Shown here: piece after piece, positions 1 to 8,247 of the stretch
Layout of the letters: every line of letters starts with the position of its first letter
Position numbering within the stretch: the stretch's first letter is position 1
Source of the DNA: DASSUC01 sp035649895
GTDB lineage: Bacteria > Actinomycetota > Actinomycetes > Mycobacteriales > Micromonosporaceae
Direction: 5' to 3'
NCBI GenBank assembly: GCA_035649895.1
Contig: DASRIS010000146.1
Span: forward strand, 1-52,443
Length of the DNA stretch: 52,443 nt
Notes under the pieces: model-generated
Told to the model about the DNA's origin: nothing
What the model saw: the letters and a program-made list of their open reading frames with translations, nothing else
Database searches by the model: none
Position numbers and translations under genes: made by a program

Positions 1-516
1 CTGGTGTATATCGCTATACGGGAGTGCGCAACCCTGCGGCAGGCCGGCGGCGGGCGGGGATGACAACGATGGGCGACTATTTCTGGCGCATGTCCACGAT
101 CGACAACGACGGCACCGATCTTTTGCTCGCCAAGCCCGCAACGGTCAGACGGAGGGTCGCGGTCGCGCTCGCCCCTGCCGCCACGTCCGCGAGCTCACCC
201 GGTGCGGAGCTCACCGTAGCCCGCGCCGCGACGGGTCAGGCAAGGCCGGCCGAGGACGACCGGGAACGGGGGCCGGCGGCTCGCCGACGGCCTCGACCGG
301 CACGAGCGCCAGCGGCCTCGACCGGCACGAGCGCCGGCGGCAGGACCGCTTCGACGCCGACGAGGCGACCGGGGAGGAAGTACCTGACCGCGCTGCTCAG
401 GCTTCCCCACGACTGGAGCGTACGCAACGGCGCGGCTCGCCTTTCCCCTCGCGATCTACGTCTCTTTCGAAGGCAACGGCGTCGCCGTACTGGCGGGTAG
501 GTGCTATACACCTCGC
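1..516. other. Non-coding or unassigned left edge
   Basis: I see no convincing gene here. An inverted repeat GTATA-TCGC-TATAC lies at 6-19. A 23-bp direct repeat (CGGCCTCGACCGGCACGAGC plus GCC) occurs at 288-310 and again at 313-335. An open frame from 24 to 500 encodes Arg/Ala/Pro-rich sequence with no recognisable domain, and most of it is probably not translated. The promoter of the following regulator lies at the right end of this stretch. Confidence 0.5.
505..510 (+). promoter_or_regulatory. Putative -10 box giving a leaderless SARP transcript
   Basis: TATACA ends six bases before the ATG at 517, which would put the transcription start at or next to the start codon. No Shine-Dalgarno sequence precedes the ATG. 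Both observations fit a leaderless mRNA, which is common in actinomycetes. A -35 box is not obvious. Confidence 0.4.
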
Positions 517-2373
517 ATGCGGGACGTCGGGTTCCGAGGCTTGGGCACATTGGAAGTCATAATTGGGGGCAACCAACTGCCCACCGGCGGGCCGCTGCAA
601 CGCGGACTTCTTGCGACTTTGTTGACCAACGCAAATCGGGTCATCAGCCCGGACCGACTCATCAGCGCGCTGTGGAGCCAACCGCCGGAGACCGCCCTCG
701 GCCAGGTGCAGACCCGCATCTGGCGGCTGCGCCAGCTGCTGCAGGGCGGGCCGGGCCCGCAGCTGTCGCCCCGTCCGCAGCTGGTGACCCGGGCTGGCGG
801 CTACGCCCTGATCATCGAGCCCGAGATGTTCGACGTGCTGGTCTTCGACCGGCACATCGCGCAGGCGCAGGCGCTCCTCGCCGCGGACCGGCCCCGCGAG
901 GCAGTGGCTGAGCTACGCGAGGCGCTCGCCCTGTGGCGCGGCCCGGCCTTCGCCGACGTCCCGGCACCCGGAATACGGGTCGAGGCCGAGGTCATCGAGG
1001 AGCGCCGGCTCGGCGCGATCGAGCAGCGCATCGAGATCGAGCTCACGCTCGGCCTGCACCACCAGCTGGTGTCCGAGCTACGCGAGCTGGTGTCCGTGCA
1101 TCCGTTCCGGGAGCGCCTGCGCTACCACCTGATGCGCGCGCTCTACCGGTGCGGACGCCGGGCTGAGGCGGTCGAGACCTACCTCGAGGGCTACCGCACC
1201 CTCGTCGACGGCCTAGGGCTCGAGCCGAGCCGGGACCTGCGTGAGATGCACCGGGCCATCCTCGTCTCGGACGAGCCGGCCGAGCCACCGGCGCGCCCGG
1301 TAGCTGCCTGGCCACCGGTATCGGGAGAGCCCCGGGAGCTGCCGCGAGACTCTGTCTGCCTGGTCGGTCGGGAATGCGAGACGGCGCATCTCCGCGAGTA
1401 CCTGAAAAGTGCCGACTGCGGTACCGCGCCGTTGGTCGTCACCATTTCCGGGGCTGCCGGCGTCGGAAAGTCGGCGCTCGCGGTCCGGTTCGCGCACCTG
1501 CTCTCTGAAAAGCTCTTCGAGGGGCAGTTCTTCGCCTCTATCGGCAGTGGGGAGCCGGATCCCAACGCAGTTCTTCGCCGTTTTCTCCGCACGCTCGGGG
1601 TTCCCGACACCGAGATCCCGCAGAGCCTGGCGGAGCGCTCGGCGCTCTACCGGGCGTGCCTGGCGAACCGGCGGTTCGTGCTGGTCCTCGACGACGTGCA
1701 GACCGAGGCGCAGGCTCGCCCGCTCCTTCCAGCCGGTCCCGGTTGCGCCACCCTGATCACCAGCCGGCGGCGGCTGACCGCGCTGGAGGGCGTGTACCAG
1801 GTCAGCCTGGGCCCGCTCGCCGACGCCGACATGCTCACGCTGCTCAGCCGGACGGTCGGGCCGGAGCGGGTCAACGCGGAGCCGGAGCCGGCGGCGCGGA
1901 TCGTGGGGTACTGCACCGGGTTGCCGCTTGCGCTGCGTGCGGTCGCCGCCCGCATCTGCGCCCGCCCGCACTGGTCCCTACGGCAGTTTGCCGACGTGCT
2001 CGAGGACGAGTCCCGGCGGTTGGCGGCCTTCACCTTCGGCGACCTGGACCTGCGCGGTGCGATCGAGAGCAGCTACCGGCGCCTCAGCCCGCCGGCCCGC
2101 CGGCTGTTCCGGCTGCTCGGGCTGCTCGACCGGCCGCAGTTCTCTGTCGCCGACGCCGGTCGCCTGCTCGACGTGCGGCCGGTGACCGCCGAGGAGCTGA
2201 CCGAGGAGCTGGCCGAGGAACGGCTGGTGCGCCCGGTCCTCGCCGCGGCCCACGGTGAGCCGGGCCTGCGGTACGAGATCGACGAGCTATGGCGTCTGTT
2301 CGCGCGGGAGCTGGTCAGCGCCGAGGAGACCGCGCTGGAACGGCACGAGGCGCAGGCCCGGGTCGCGGCGTAA
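517..2373 (+). CDS. SARP-family transcriptional regulator with NB-ARC ATPase domain
   Basis: This is a 618-residue regulator of the AfsR/SARP type. Residues about 1-90 form an OmpR-like winged helix (LISALW and VQTRIWRLRQLL are typical), and about 95-245 a bacterial transcriptional activation (BTAD) domain. Residues about 275-520 are an NB-ARC-like ATPase with Walker A GAAGVGKS (312-319) and a Walker B-like FVLVLDD. It lacks the long TPR tail of AfsR (about 990 residues), so it belongs to the mid-sized SARPs. Such proteins usually activate nearby secondary-metabolite operons from direct-repeat sites. It lies 5.5 kb from the first cluster gene with unrelated genes between, so control of this cluster is plausible but unproven. 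Translation probably starts at ATG 517 without a leader. Confidence 0.9.
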   Translation: MRDVGFRGLGTLEVIIGGNQLPTGGPLQRGLLATLLTNANRVISPDRLISALWSQPPETALGQVQTRIWRLRQLLQGGPGPQLSPRPQLVTRAGGYALIIEPEMFDVLVFDRHIAQAQALLAADRPREAVAELREALALWRGPAFADVPAPGIRVEAEVIEERRLGAIEQRIEIELTLGLHHQLVSELRELVSVHPFRERLRYHLMRALYRCGRRAEAVETYLEGYRTLVDGLGLEPSRDLREMHRAILVSDEPAEPPARPVAAWPPVSGEPRELPRDSVCLVGRECETAHLREYLKSADCGTAPLVVTISGAAGVGKSALAVRFAHLLSEKLFEGQFFASIGSGEPDPNAVLRRFLRTLGVPDTEIPQSLAERSALYRACLANRRFVLVLDDVQTEAQARPLLPAGPGCATLITSRRRLTALEGVYQVSLGPLADADMLTLLSRTVGPERVNAEPEPAARIVGYCTGLPLALRAVAARICARPHWSLRQFADVLEDESRRLAAFTFGDLDLRGAIESSYRRLSPPARRLFRLLGLLDRPQFSVADAGRLLDVRPVTAEELTEELAEERLVRPVLAAAHGEPGLRYEIDELWRLFARELVSAEETALERHEAQARVAA

Positions 2374-2439
2374 CCCGTCCGGCGCGGAGGACCGCCGGCG
2401 AGTGCTGGGCCAGGATAGCCTGCGGCGGTGGTGGCCCCT

Positions 2440-2484
2440 TGTCTCGTTGGCGGCTGTCTCGCTGGCGGCTGTCTCGTTGGCGAC
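2440..2484. repeat. Three tandem 15-bp repeats downstream of the SARP gene
   Basis: The unit TGTCTCGTTGGCGGC occurs three times in a row (2440-2454, 2455-2469, 2470-2484) with one or two changes per copy. It lies in the 228-bp gap between the SARP gene and the helix-turn-helix gene. No terminator or function is evident. Confidence 0.6.
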
Positions 2485-2601
2485 GGCGCCTTCTCGCTGC
2501 TCAGGCGGGCACTGAGACGCGGTTGAGAGCGCGTCGAGAGGGAACAGCAAGGACAGAGGCGACCGGGGTGTCTAAGGTCCGGTCATTGCGGGACCCAATC
2601 G

Positions 2602-3231
2602 ATGAAATATACGCTTCCGCCCACCTGTTCGCTCCAGGAGGCCCCGTTGGCCGAGGTCGCCCATGCCGGGTTCACACCGCGCCAGCCAGTCGCCACGGAT
2701 CGTGGGGGCGTTCCGGCCGCCCTACCTGACGCCGCCGCGGGCTCCACGGCGGTTCGCCGCAGGTCTGGTACTGCGTCGGGCGAGGGCAGCCGCTCCGCCC
2801 GCGCGGGTGGTGCCGATGCGGCTGGTCGCCCGGTCGGGTCGGGGCGGCGAGTGGCGCGTGCCGACGGCGCCCACTCGCCGAGCGGGCCCACCCGATCCGG
2901 CCGGGCGTCCAACGGCCGTCTCGGTAGGGGGCGTGCGCCCGCCGGCCGCGGCGCTTCCACGCTGCGGACGGCGGGTGGCTCCGTCCTGGCCGGCCTGCCC
3001 GCCGAAGAGCCGCCCGAGCACCTGCTGCCCGTGCTGGAGCAGCTGCTGACCGGGGCCACCGACGTCACGGCCAGCCAGCGGCTGGGCATGTCGCCGCGCA
3101 CGTTCAGCCGCCGCGTGTCGGAGCTGCTGGACTACCTGGGTGTGCTGAGCCGGTTCCAGGCCGGGGTCGCATCGGTGAACCGCGGCTGGGTGGCGGCCCA
3201 GCTCGACCCGTCGGGCCGGGCCGGCCGCTGA
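2602..3231 (+). CDS. LuxR-type helix-turn-helix protein, possibly a truncated remnant
   Basis: Only the C-terminal ~65 residues are recognisable. The motif GMSPRTFSRRVSELLDYLG followed by SRFQAGV and RGW is the LuxR/GerE-type DNA-binding domain of actinobacterial regulators that normally carry about 250 further N-terminal residues. Here the preceding ~135 residues are Arg/Ala/Gly-rich with no domain. An in-frame GTG at 2851 could give a shorter 126-residue protein. I therefore suspect a decayed or truncated regulator that may still bind DNA. A 20-bp direct repeat (3218-3237, 3239-3258) spans the stop codon. Start choice is uncertain. Confidence 0.45.
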   Translation: MKYTLPPTCSLQEAPLAEVAHAGFTPRQPVATDRGGVPAALPDAAAGSTAVRRRSGTASGEGSRSARAGGADAAGRPVGSGRRVARADGAHSPSGPTRSGRASNGRLGRGRAPAGRGASTLRTAGGSVLAGLPAEEPPEHLLPVLEQLLTGATDVTASQRLGMSPRTFSRRVSELLDYLGVLSRFQAGVASVNRGWVAAQLDPSGRAGR

Positions 3232-3258
3232 CGCAGGCGGGCCGGCCGCTGACGCAGG
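3218..3258. repeat. 20-bp direct repeat across the stop codon of the HTH gene
   Basis: GGGCCGGCCGCTGACGCAGG is present twice with a 21-bp period (3218-3237 and 3239-3258). The first copy contains the TGA stop of the helix-turn-helix gene. It looks like a small local duplication. Confidence 0.7.
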
Positions 3259-3339
3259 GAAGGCCGCCAGCGGCGCTGTGCGGCGTACCGCGGCACAATC
3301 GAGAGATGGGTCGAGCCGATACCGGGTTTGGGGCCAGCG

Positions 3340-4788
3340 GTGGCTGACTCCCGGCCGGCGCCGGAGTCCGTACCGGAGCCGGTGGCCGCGGTCCGCCGGC
3401 ATGTTGCGGCGCACCGCGAGGAGATGCTGGACGAGCTGCGGGAGTACGTCGCCAGGCCGAGCGTGAGCGCGACCGGTGAGGGCTTCCCGGAGATTACTGA
3501 CTACGTCGTCGAGCTGGTGCGCCGCTGCGGGCTCGACGCACAGGCGCTGGAGACGGCCGGGCGTCCGGCGGTGGTCGGGCACGCCCAGGGACCGCCCGAG
3601 GCCCCGCACGTGCTCATCTACGGGCACTACGACGTGCAGCCGGCCGGCCCGCTGGAGCACTGGCACAGCCCGCCGTTCGTCCCGCAGGTGCGTGACGGGC
3701 GGATCTTCGGCCGGGGCACCGGGGACAACAAAGGCCAGCACCTGGCGCACCTGCTCGCAGTACGGACGCTGCACGAGGTCGACGGTGGCCTGCCCTGTTC
3801 GGTCACCATCCTGCTCGACGGAGAGGAGGAGCTGGGCAGCCCGTACCTGCCCGACCTGGTGGCCGCCCACCGCGAGCGGTTCGCCGCAGACCTGGTGGTC
3901 TGGAGCGACGGGCCGGTGCACGCCAGCGGCCGGGCCTGCGTGATGCTTGGGATGCGGGGGATCGTCCGGTTCGAGCTGTGGGCCCGCGGTGCCCGCTACG
4001 CGCTGCACTCCGGGGCCTGGGGCGGCGTCGCCCCCAACCCGGCGGACGCGCTGGTACGCGCGCTGGCGAGCCTACGCGCGCCAGACGGCACGATCGCTGT
4101 CGACGGCTTCTACGACGACGTGCGCCCGTTCAGCGACGGTGAGCGCCGCGCCATGGCGGAGCTGCCGGTCGACGTACCGGCGACAATGGCCGGGCTGGGC
4201 CTGCGCGACCCCGGTCTGGACGGGCGGCAGTTCCACGAGCGGCTGGCCCTGCCGGCGCTCAACGTCAACTCGCTGTCGTGCGAGGACGGGGGAGACCACC
4301 GTACGGTCATCCCGAGCGTCGCGGTCGCGCGCTGCGACCTGCGGCTCACCTACGCCCAGCGGGCCGAGCAGGTGGTACAGGCGCTGCGGGACCACCTCGC
4401 GCGGCACGCCCCAGGTGTGCAGCTGCGGGTGACCGGCGGCGCCATGCAGCCGTCGCGTACCCTGCCCGAGTCGCCGTACCTGGCCGCGGTCCGGCGTGGC
4501 GCGGCCGCCGGGCTGGACGAGGTCCCGCTGGTCGTCCCCGCGATGCGGGGCAGCCTGCCGCTGCACGTGTTCACCGAGCTGCTGGGACTGCCCTGCTTCG
4601 GGGTCCCGCTGGCCAACGTGGACGAGGCCAACCATGCCCCGAACGAGAACCTGGAGCTGACCTGGTTCTACCGGGGGGTCGCCGCCTCGGCGGGGATTCT
4701 CGCCGAGGTCGCCGCGCAGGCTGCCGCAGCTGCCGGGCGCTGCGAACCAACCGGCACGGACCGGCGAAGCGGGAACGAGAGTCGCTGA
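3340..4788 (+). CDS. M20-family zinc metallopeptidase (dipeptidase-like)
   Basis: The 482-residue product carries the M20 zinc signature: H96 in GHYDVQP, the bridging D129 in GTGDNKGQ, the catalytic pair E162-E163 in DGEEELGS, an Asp in VWSDGP, and the late His in EANHAPNE. The family's lid domain sits between the two catalytic segments. Such enzymes are cytosolic dipeptidases or amidohydrolases cleaving peptides, N-acyl amino acids or carbamoyl groups; the substrate is not predictable here. GTG 3340 is preferred because GGGG lies a few bases upstream; TTG at 3328 is the alternative. No link to the biosynthetic cluster is evident. Confidence 0.88.
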   Translation: MADSRPAPESVPEPVAAVRRHVAAHREEMLDELREYVARPSVSATGEGFPEITDYVVELVRRCGLDAQALETAGRPAVVGHAQGPPEAPHVLIYGHYDVQPAGPLEHWHSPPFVPQVRDGRIFGRGTGDNKGQHLAHLLAVRTLHEVDGGLPCSVTILLDGEEELGSPYLPDLVAAHRERFAADLVVWSDGPVHASGRACVMLGMRGIVRFELWARGARYALHSGAWGGVAPNPADALVRALASLRAPDGTIAVDGFYDDVRPFSDGERRAMAELPVDVPATMAGLGLRDPGLDGRQFHERLALPALNVNSLSCEDGGDHRTVIPSVAVARCDLRLTYAQRAEQVVQALRDHLARHAPGVQLRVTGGAMQPSRTLPESPYLAAVRRGAAAGLDEVPLVVPAMRGSLPLHVFTELLGLPCFGVPLANVDEANHAPNENLELTWFYRGVAASAGILAEVAAQAAAAAGRCEPTGTDRRSGNESR

Positions 4789-4840
4789 GATTCTGCCAAC
4801 GGTGACGCGCGTCGAGGAGAACCTGCGGTAGCGTCGCACC

Positions 4841-5011
4841 GTGCCCGACGACGCCGCCGCGGCCCGGCCCCGTAAGCGCAAGCCCGAGCTGCCTGTGCCG
4901 CCCGAGCCGGACGAGGCCGGTCCGCCGTCGGAGCTGATCGTGCGTGAGGACTTCGTGTCCTGGCTCGAGGCTGAGTACCAGCGGGCCCGGCGCAAGGCCG
5001 AGGAGCGGTAG
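4841..5011 (+). CDS. Small hypothetical protein, 56 residues
   Basis: A GTG-initiated frame encodes a basic, Pro-rich N-terminus (RPRKRKPELPVPPEPDEAG) and a helical C-terminus (REDFVSWLEAEYQRARRKAEER). It ends one base before the stop of the convergent MauE-like gene. The composition change from disordered to amphipathic helix and the tight fit between neighbours support a real gene. There is no recognised domain, and the ribosome binding site is weak. Confidence 0.5.
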   Translation: MPDDAAAARPRKRKPELPVPPEPDEAGPPSELIVREDFVSWLEAEYQRARRKAEER

Positions 5012-6007
5012 TCAGCCGACGTTCACTGCGCCAGGTCCCGTCCGGCCGGCCCCCGCGCCGCTGAGCGGGGCGTCGTTGAGCGACGCGTCGCCGAGCGGAC
5101 CACTGCGGAGGGTGAGGTCAGCGAGGGTGCCCTCGTGGAACGTGCTGTTGCTGAGCGTGTTGTGGTCGAGCTTGCTCGGGTCCGGCGGGTCCACCGGCGC
5201 GCCCGTCTGGTCGTCAACGAGGGCGACCCGCACCGCCTGCGGCTCGTACCGCAGCCGGGGCACGGCGAACACCGCGGTCGTCGCGCGCCCGCCGTAGCGG
5301 GCACTGTAGACCAGGATCCGCCAGTCGTCCTCGTCCCAGTGCTCCACCACGTCCGAGCGCAGCAGGTACGCGACGCTGCGGTAGGCCGCGCTGTGCTGCA
5401 CCTGGTCGACGCTGGAGTCCAGCGGAGGGCCGGTCAGCCGGCTGGTCCTGGCCAGCGGGTGGGACAGCCGGACGCGCAGCCGCCGCAGCGGCAGCAGCCA
5501 CCAGGTGTCCAGCTCCGCGGAGAAGGCGATGACCGCCGCCGCCTCCACCAGGAGGAGGCCGGTGCCGGCGGCGGGGCGGGTGCCGACCGCGTCGAGCCAG
5601 CTCGTCGCGGCCGGTACGGCGAGCACGGCGGCGCCCAGCAACAGGCCGCCCCGGGCGAAGCTGCGCCAGGTCACCGGCGACCGGCGGGTGCTCATGCAGC
5701 CGCAGGACGAGTCCGGGACCACCGCTCGCGCGTACCCGAGGTAGCCGAGGAAGCCGAGCATCAGCGCGGTCGCGGCAACCGCCTCCACGGGCAGCACCGG
5801 CGGCAGGACGAGCGCCGCGCCGAGCGTGAGCTCGACGACGCCGAGCAGCCGGAGCGCCCACGCGGCACGGCGCTCGCCGACGAGGCGGGCGAGCGCCGTA
5901 CCGGAGGTGGGTGGGCGGGACCGGCGGGGCGCCAGCTTCACTGCCGAGGAGTACAGCAGCACGGCGCCGATCAACAGGGGTTGCAGAGCTGCTACCCACA
6001 GGACCAT
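5012..6007 (-). CDS. MauE/DoxX-like redox-associated membrane protein
   Basis: The 331-residue protein has an N-terminal membrane domain of about four hydrophobic segments (residues about 1-170) with the MauE-like motif DSSCGCMS after the third. About 160 hydrophilic residues follow, with no domain I recognise. MauE proteins are needed for correct disulfide formation in methylamine dehydrogenase light chain and work beside thioredoxin-like partners. The gene is last in a minus-strand trio after a cysteine-rich protein and a Tat substrate, which fits a role in disulfide handling of the cysteine-rich product. The start is ATG with a G-rich upstream stretch. Confidence 0.75.
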   Translation of the reverse strand: MVLWVAALQPLLIGAVLLYSSAVKLAPRRSRPPTSGTALARLVGERRAAWALRLLGVVELTLGAALVLPPVLPVEAVAATALMLGFLGYLGYARAVVPDSSCGCMSTRRSPVTWRSFARGGLLLGAAVLAVPAATSWLDAVGTRPAAGTGLLLVEAAAVIAFSAELDTWWLLPLRRLRVRLSHPLARTSRLTGPPLDSSVDQVQHSAAYRSVAYLLRSDVVEHWDEDDWRILVYSARYGGRATTAVFAVPRLRYEPQAVRVALVDDQTGAPVDPPDPSKLDHNTLSNSTFHEGTLADLTLRSGPLGDASLNDAPLSGAGAGRTGPGAVNVG

Positions 6008-6030
6008 GGTCGACCCCTACCCCCTTGCGG

Positions 6031-6636
6031 TCAGTTGGCGGCTGCGTAGACGGTCGCTATGTCGATCTCGTTGCTGTCCGGGTGCCAGGCACCCAGCACC
6101 TGGACGTGCCGCCCGACCCGCAGCAGCGACAGGTCGGCCACGGCGGGGGTGCCGTTGTAGCTGGCGGCGGTCACGCCGGGCACCACATGGGCGACGATCG
6201 GCTGGCCGCGGTGGTCGAGGCTGAGCACGTTGCGACCGATCGCCCTGATGTGGGCGTGCAGGTTGACGATGTTGACCCACACCGCGTCCGCGGCGAGGGT
6301 GCCGTCGCCGAGGCGGGCGCCGCGGGCGTAGAGCCCGTCGCCGACCGCGACCCGGTCGAGCGTGGTGGGGCGCAGCTTCCAGATGCTGGTCGCGTCCGTG
6401 ACGCGGATGCGGTGCAGTACGTTGTCGGAGCCGGTGACGGCGAGCACGCCGCCGGTGATCCCGGTGATCCGCCCCTCGGCGAAGTTCGGGTCGGCGAGGC
6501 CCGCCTGCGCGGTGAGGTCGTCGGCGGCGAAGGCGGCCTCGGGGGCCAGCGAGCCGAACGCGGTGGCGCCGACGACGCCGGCACCGCCGAGCACGGCCGC
6601 CGTGAGGAGGCGGCGGCGGTCAATAGGGTGAGTCAT
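6031..6636 (-). CDS. Tat-exported protein with repeated small beta domains (DUF5666-like)
   Basis: The 201-residue protein starts with a twin-arginine signal: MTHPIDRRRLLTAAVLGGAG, a hydrophobic stretch, then APEAAFAADD as a likely cleavage site. The mature part has repeating patterns such as GRITGITGGVLAV, TTLDRVAVGDGLYARG and LLRVGRHVQVLGAW, which resemble DUF5666 beta modules. It should fold in the cytoplasm and be exported by Tat. I chose ATG 6636 because GGGAGG precedes it at good spacing; the frame is open further upstream without a signal. It sits 24 bp before the MauE-like gene and 14 bp after the cysteine-rich gene, so the three are probably co-transcribed. Confidence 0.75.
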   Translation of the reverse strand: MTHPIDRRRLLTAAVLGGAGVVGATAFGSLAPEAAFAADDLTAQAGLADPNFAEGRITGITGGVLAVTGSDNVLHRIRVTDATSIWKLRPTTLDRVAVGDGLYARGARLGDGTLAADAVWVNIVNLHAHIRAIGRNVLSLDHRGQPIVAHVVPGVTAASYNGTPAVADLSLLRVGRHVQVLGAWHPDSNEIDIATVYAAAN

Positions 6637-6650
6637 CGCGGGGCCTCCCG

Positions 6651-7055
6651 TCAGACCGTGACCATGGCGGGCCGCAGGCCCGTGGACAAGCTGGCGATCA
6701 CGCTGTAGGCGGAGGGCGTGAGGTCGATGATGCGGTTGGTGCCGCACACCGACCCGCAGCACACGCGCTCGCCGCAGAACAGGTCGGTCTGCGGACCGCA
6801 GTCTGCGATGCGGGTCGCCACCCGCACGCCGTTGCACCGGTTGGTCGTGTAGTGCAGGAAGCCGCAGGTCCTTCTTGTGATGCTCTCCCCGCAGCGGTCC
6901 GGTCGGGTGATGGAGAAGCAGGCGTCCGAGGCGTTCGGCCATGCGTGCTGGCGGCTACCGGAGTTACAGGTGCCGCACGCGCCGTGCCCGGTGCTTCCGC
7001 ACGGGCCCCAGGCGCTGCCGCAGCAGAACCAGGACACCTCGCCGTATGCGGCCAT
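6651..7055 (-). CDS. Cysteine-rich protein with RlpA-like double-psi beta-barrel signature
   Basis: A 134-residue protein contains 14 cysteines, including two CC pairs. The C-terminal half (VATRIADCGP, then NRIIDLTPSAYSVIASLSTG) matches the pattern of RlpA/expansin-type double-psi barrels, with Cys where DRGP normally has Arg. No signal peptide is visible, although so many cysteines suggest an oxidising compartment. Export by piggy-backing on the Tat protein encoded next is possible but speculative. The start is firm: AAGGGAGG lies seven bases before ATG. It leads a minus-strand operon with the Tat protein and a MauE-like membrane protein. Confidence 0.7.
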   Translation of the reverse strand: MAAYGEVSWFCCGSAWGPCGSTGHGACGTCNSGSRQHAWPNASDACFSITRPDRCGESITRRTCGFLHYTTNRCNGVRVATRIADCGPQTDLFCGERVCCGSVCGTNRIIDLTPSAYSVIASLSTGLRPAMVTV

Positions 7056-7145
7056 GGTGCCTCCCTTGGGGGTCGACGATGGTTCGAGGACGCTAGATCC
7101 ATCGATGCTCGTCTCATCTTCCTGGCGGGAAGCTACGAAGTCAAA

Positions 7146-7159
7146 CCTTTCTATAAAGG
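7146..7159. repeat. Inverted repeat upstream of the cysteine-rich operon
   Basis: CCTTT-CTAT-AAAGG forms a perfect 5-bp-arm inverted repeat. Read on the minus strand it lies directly before a TTGACT that could be a -35 box for the leftward operon. It may be an operator; no cognate regulator can be named. Confidence 0.35.
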
Positions 7160-7233
7160 AATGTTTCACTGTGTAGGCCGCTGTGCAGGGGCTCTGCTGG
7201 GGCGTTGTCGCCTTGTCGCCACAGCGTGCCGGG

Positions 7234-7533
7234 TCAGTCCGTTGGTGGGTCGGCCGCCTGCTCGGAGGTGCGGCGCTCGAGGAAGGAGTCGGGGGCCAGC
7301 AGGTGCTCCCGGGCGTCGGACTCGGCGAGCAGGGCCTCGGCCTGGGCCGCCGGGTCCGCCGAGCCGGCGGTTCGCTCCTCGGGCAGTGGGTGCCCGGCCC
7401 GCCGTCCGGCCCGCTCGTCGGGCGCGGCCGTCTCATGGGGTACGACCGGGCGGTCGGGCGTGGCTGTCTCGTGGGGCGTGGCTGTCTCGTCGGGCGTGGC
7501 TGGGTGGTCCGGCTCGGCCGTCTCGTCAGGCAT
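7234..7533 (-). CDS. Small acidic hypothetical protein with TPDE-type repeats
   Basis: A 99-residue frame begins with a degenerate Pro/Glu/Thr repeat (PDETA, TPDETATPHETATPD) and ends with an acidic helical tail, EALLAESDAREHLLAPDSFL then ERRTSEQAADP. I recall similar tails (D-SFLERRTSE) in short actinobacterial hypothetical proteins, which supports reality. There is no known domain. The ribosome binding site is weak. Its position between the leftward operon and the first cluster promoter gives no functional clue. Confidence 0.5.
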   Translation of the reverse strand: MPDETAEPDHPATPDETATPHETATPDRPVVPHETAAPDERAGRRAGHPLPEERTAGSADPAAQAEALLAESDAREHLLAPDSFLERRTSEQAADPPTD

Positions 7534-7766
7534 GGCCCGGTCCTACCCTTACTCCGCGTGCGGTAACCGGTCCGCGCCGCTGCCTGACGGGCCTGCTTGG
7601 CGGCGCCCACCACACTGTCTGCGCACCGGGTGGGGCCGGTGTCGTGGGGGGGTCGGGAGGCCGCCGGAAGGCCGGTCGCGACGGCGGTCGACCGGCCTTC
7701 CGATGGCCCCGCCAGCAGCGCAGAAAGCCGTGTGAGCAGGGCATATTCAGGGTGCCGCAGGGTGCC

Positions 7767-7826
7767 TTGACGGATCGGTCGGCGACGCTATAATTCACCG
7801 GTCAAAGATGTCATCAGTTGAGGAAC
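7767..7826 (+). promoter_or_regulatory. Cluster promoter/operator element, copy A
   Basis: TTGACG (7767-7772), a 16-bp spacer, TATAAT (7789-7794), then two contiguous 16-bp units starting TCACC (7795) and TCATC (7811). The second unit ends in GAGGAAC. The same arrangement occurs at 10390, 23458, 28546 and 50181. The units begin directly after the -10, so a bound protein would cover the transcription start. This copy serves the carrier-protein operon starting at 7952. The 233 bp between it and the hypothetical gene at 7533 hold nothing I can identify. Confidence 0.8.
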
Positions 7827-7886
7827 CACGGCCCCGGCGGACGAGGGGTGCACCTGCTGGCGGCGCTGCCACTGGGGCGACTTTCG

Positions 7887-7949
7887 ATGATCCTGCAAAA
7901 ACCTGAGCTCTTCAGCCTGCCTGGAGGGCGTCACATGAGGGGACAGTAG
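7887..7949 (+). CDS. Possible 20-residue leader peptide before the carrier protein
   Basis: ATG 7887 opens a short frame (MILQKPELFSLPGGRHMRGQ, then TAG) that ends two bases before the carrier-protein ATG. GGGG lies upstream. It might couple translation into the next gene or be chance; nothing else supports it. Confidence 0.25.
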   Translation: MILQKPELFSLPGGRHMRGQ

Positions 7950-7951
7950 CG

Positions 7952-8224
7952 ATGATCCAAGAGATCCGACAGTCCATGATCGACGTGCTCAACGAGATGA
8001 ACTGGGACGTTGACGACGCCAGCGGCGACACCGTGCTGGGCAAGGAGGGGCTCGACCTGGACTCGCTCGCGGTCGCCGAGCTCGCTGTGCGCATGGAGGA
8101 CACGTACAGCGTGAAGCTTCCGCAGGACGAGATGGAGCGGTTCGCCCAGATGACCCTCAACGACTTCGCTGAAGAGGTCCACTCCCGCGTGCAGCTGCTC
8201 CAGACCGCCAGCGAAGCCAAGTAA
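7952..8224 (+). CDS. Discrete acyl/peptidyl carrier protein
   Basis: A 90-residue carrier protein with the phosphopantetheine site DLDSLA (Ser38), a following helix LAVAELAVRMEDTYSVKLP and an acidic surface. The length is typical of stand-alone carriers. It is first in the operon driven by promoter copy A, about 130 nt downstream of it. A discrete carrier is needed for prolyl/pyrrolyl loading, and no other obvious one lies beside the adenylation gene at 51394 inside the window. This protein, the carrier at 24998, or one beyond the right edge could fill that role. It could equally hold a fatty acyl chain for the enzymes encoded downstream. Confidence 0.9.
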   Translation: MIQEIRQSMIDVLNEMNWDVDDASGDTVLGKEGLDLDSLAVAELAVRMEDTYSVKLPQDEMERFAQMTLNDFAEEVHSRVQLLQTASEAK

Positions 8225-8247
8225 CCGACGAGCGGGACGGACTACCC

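Noticed and set aside
24..500. A 158-codon frame at the left edge as a gene
   Set aside because: The translation is low-complexity Arg/Ala/Pro with no domain, and competing frames on the other strand are equally open.
7795..7826. The TCACC/TCATC units as a PHO box (GTTCACC repeats)
   Set aside because: PHO boxes repeat every 11 bp and usually lie upstream of or overlap the -35; these units repeat every 16 bp and start right after the -10.
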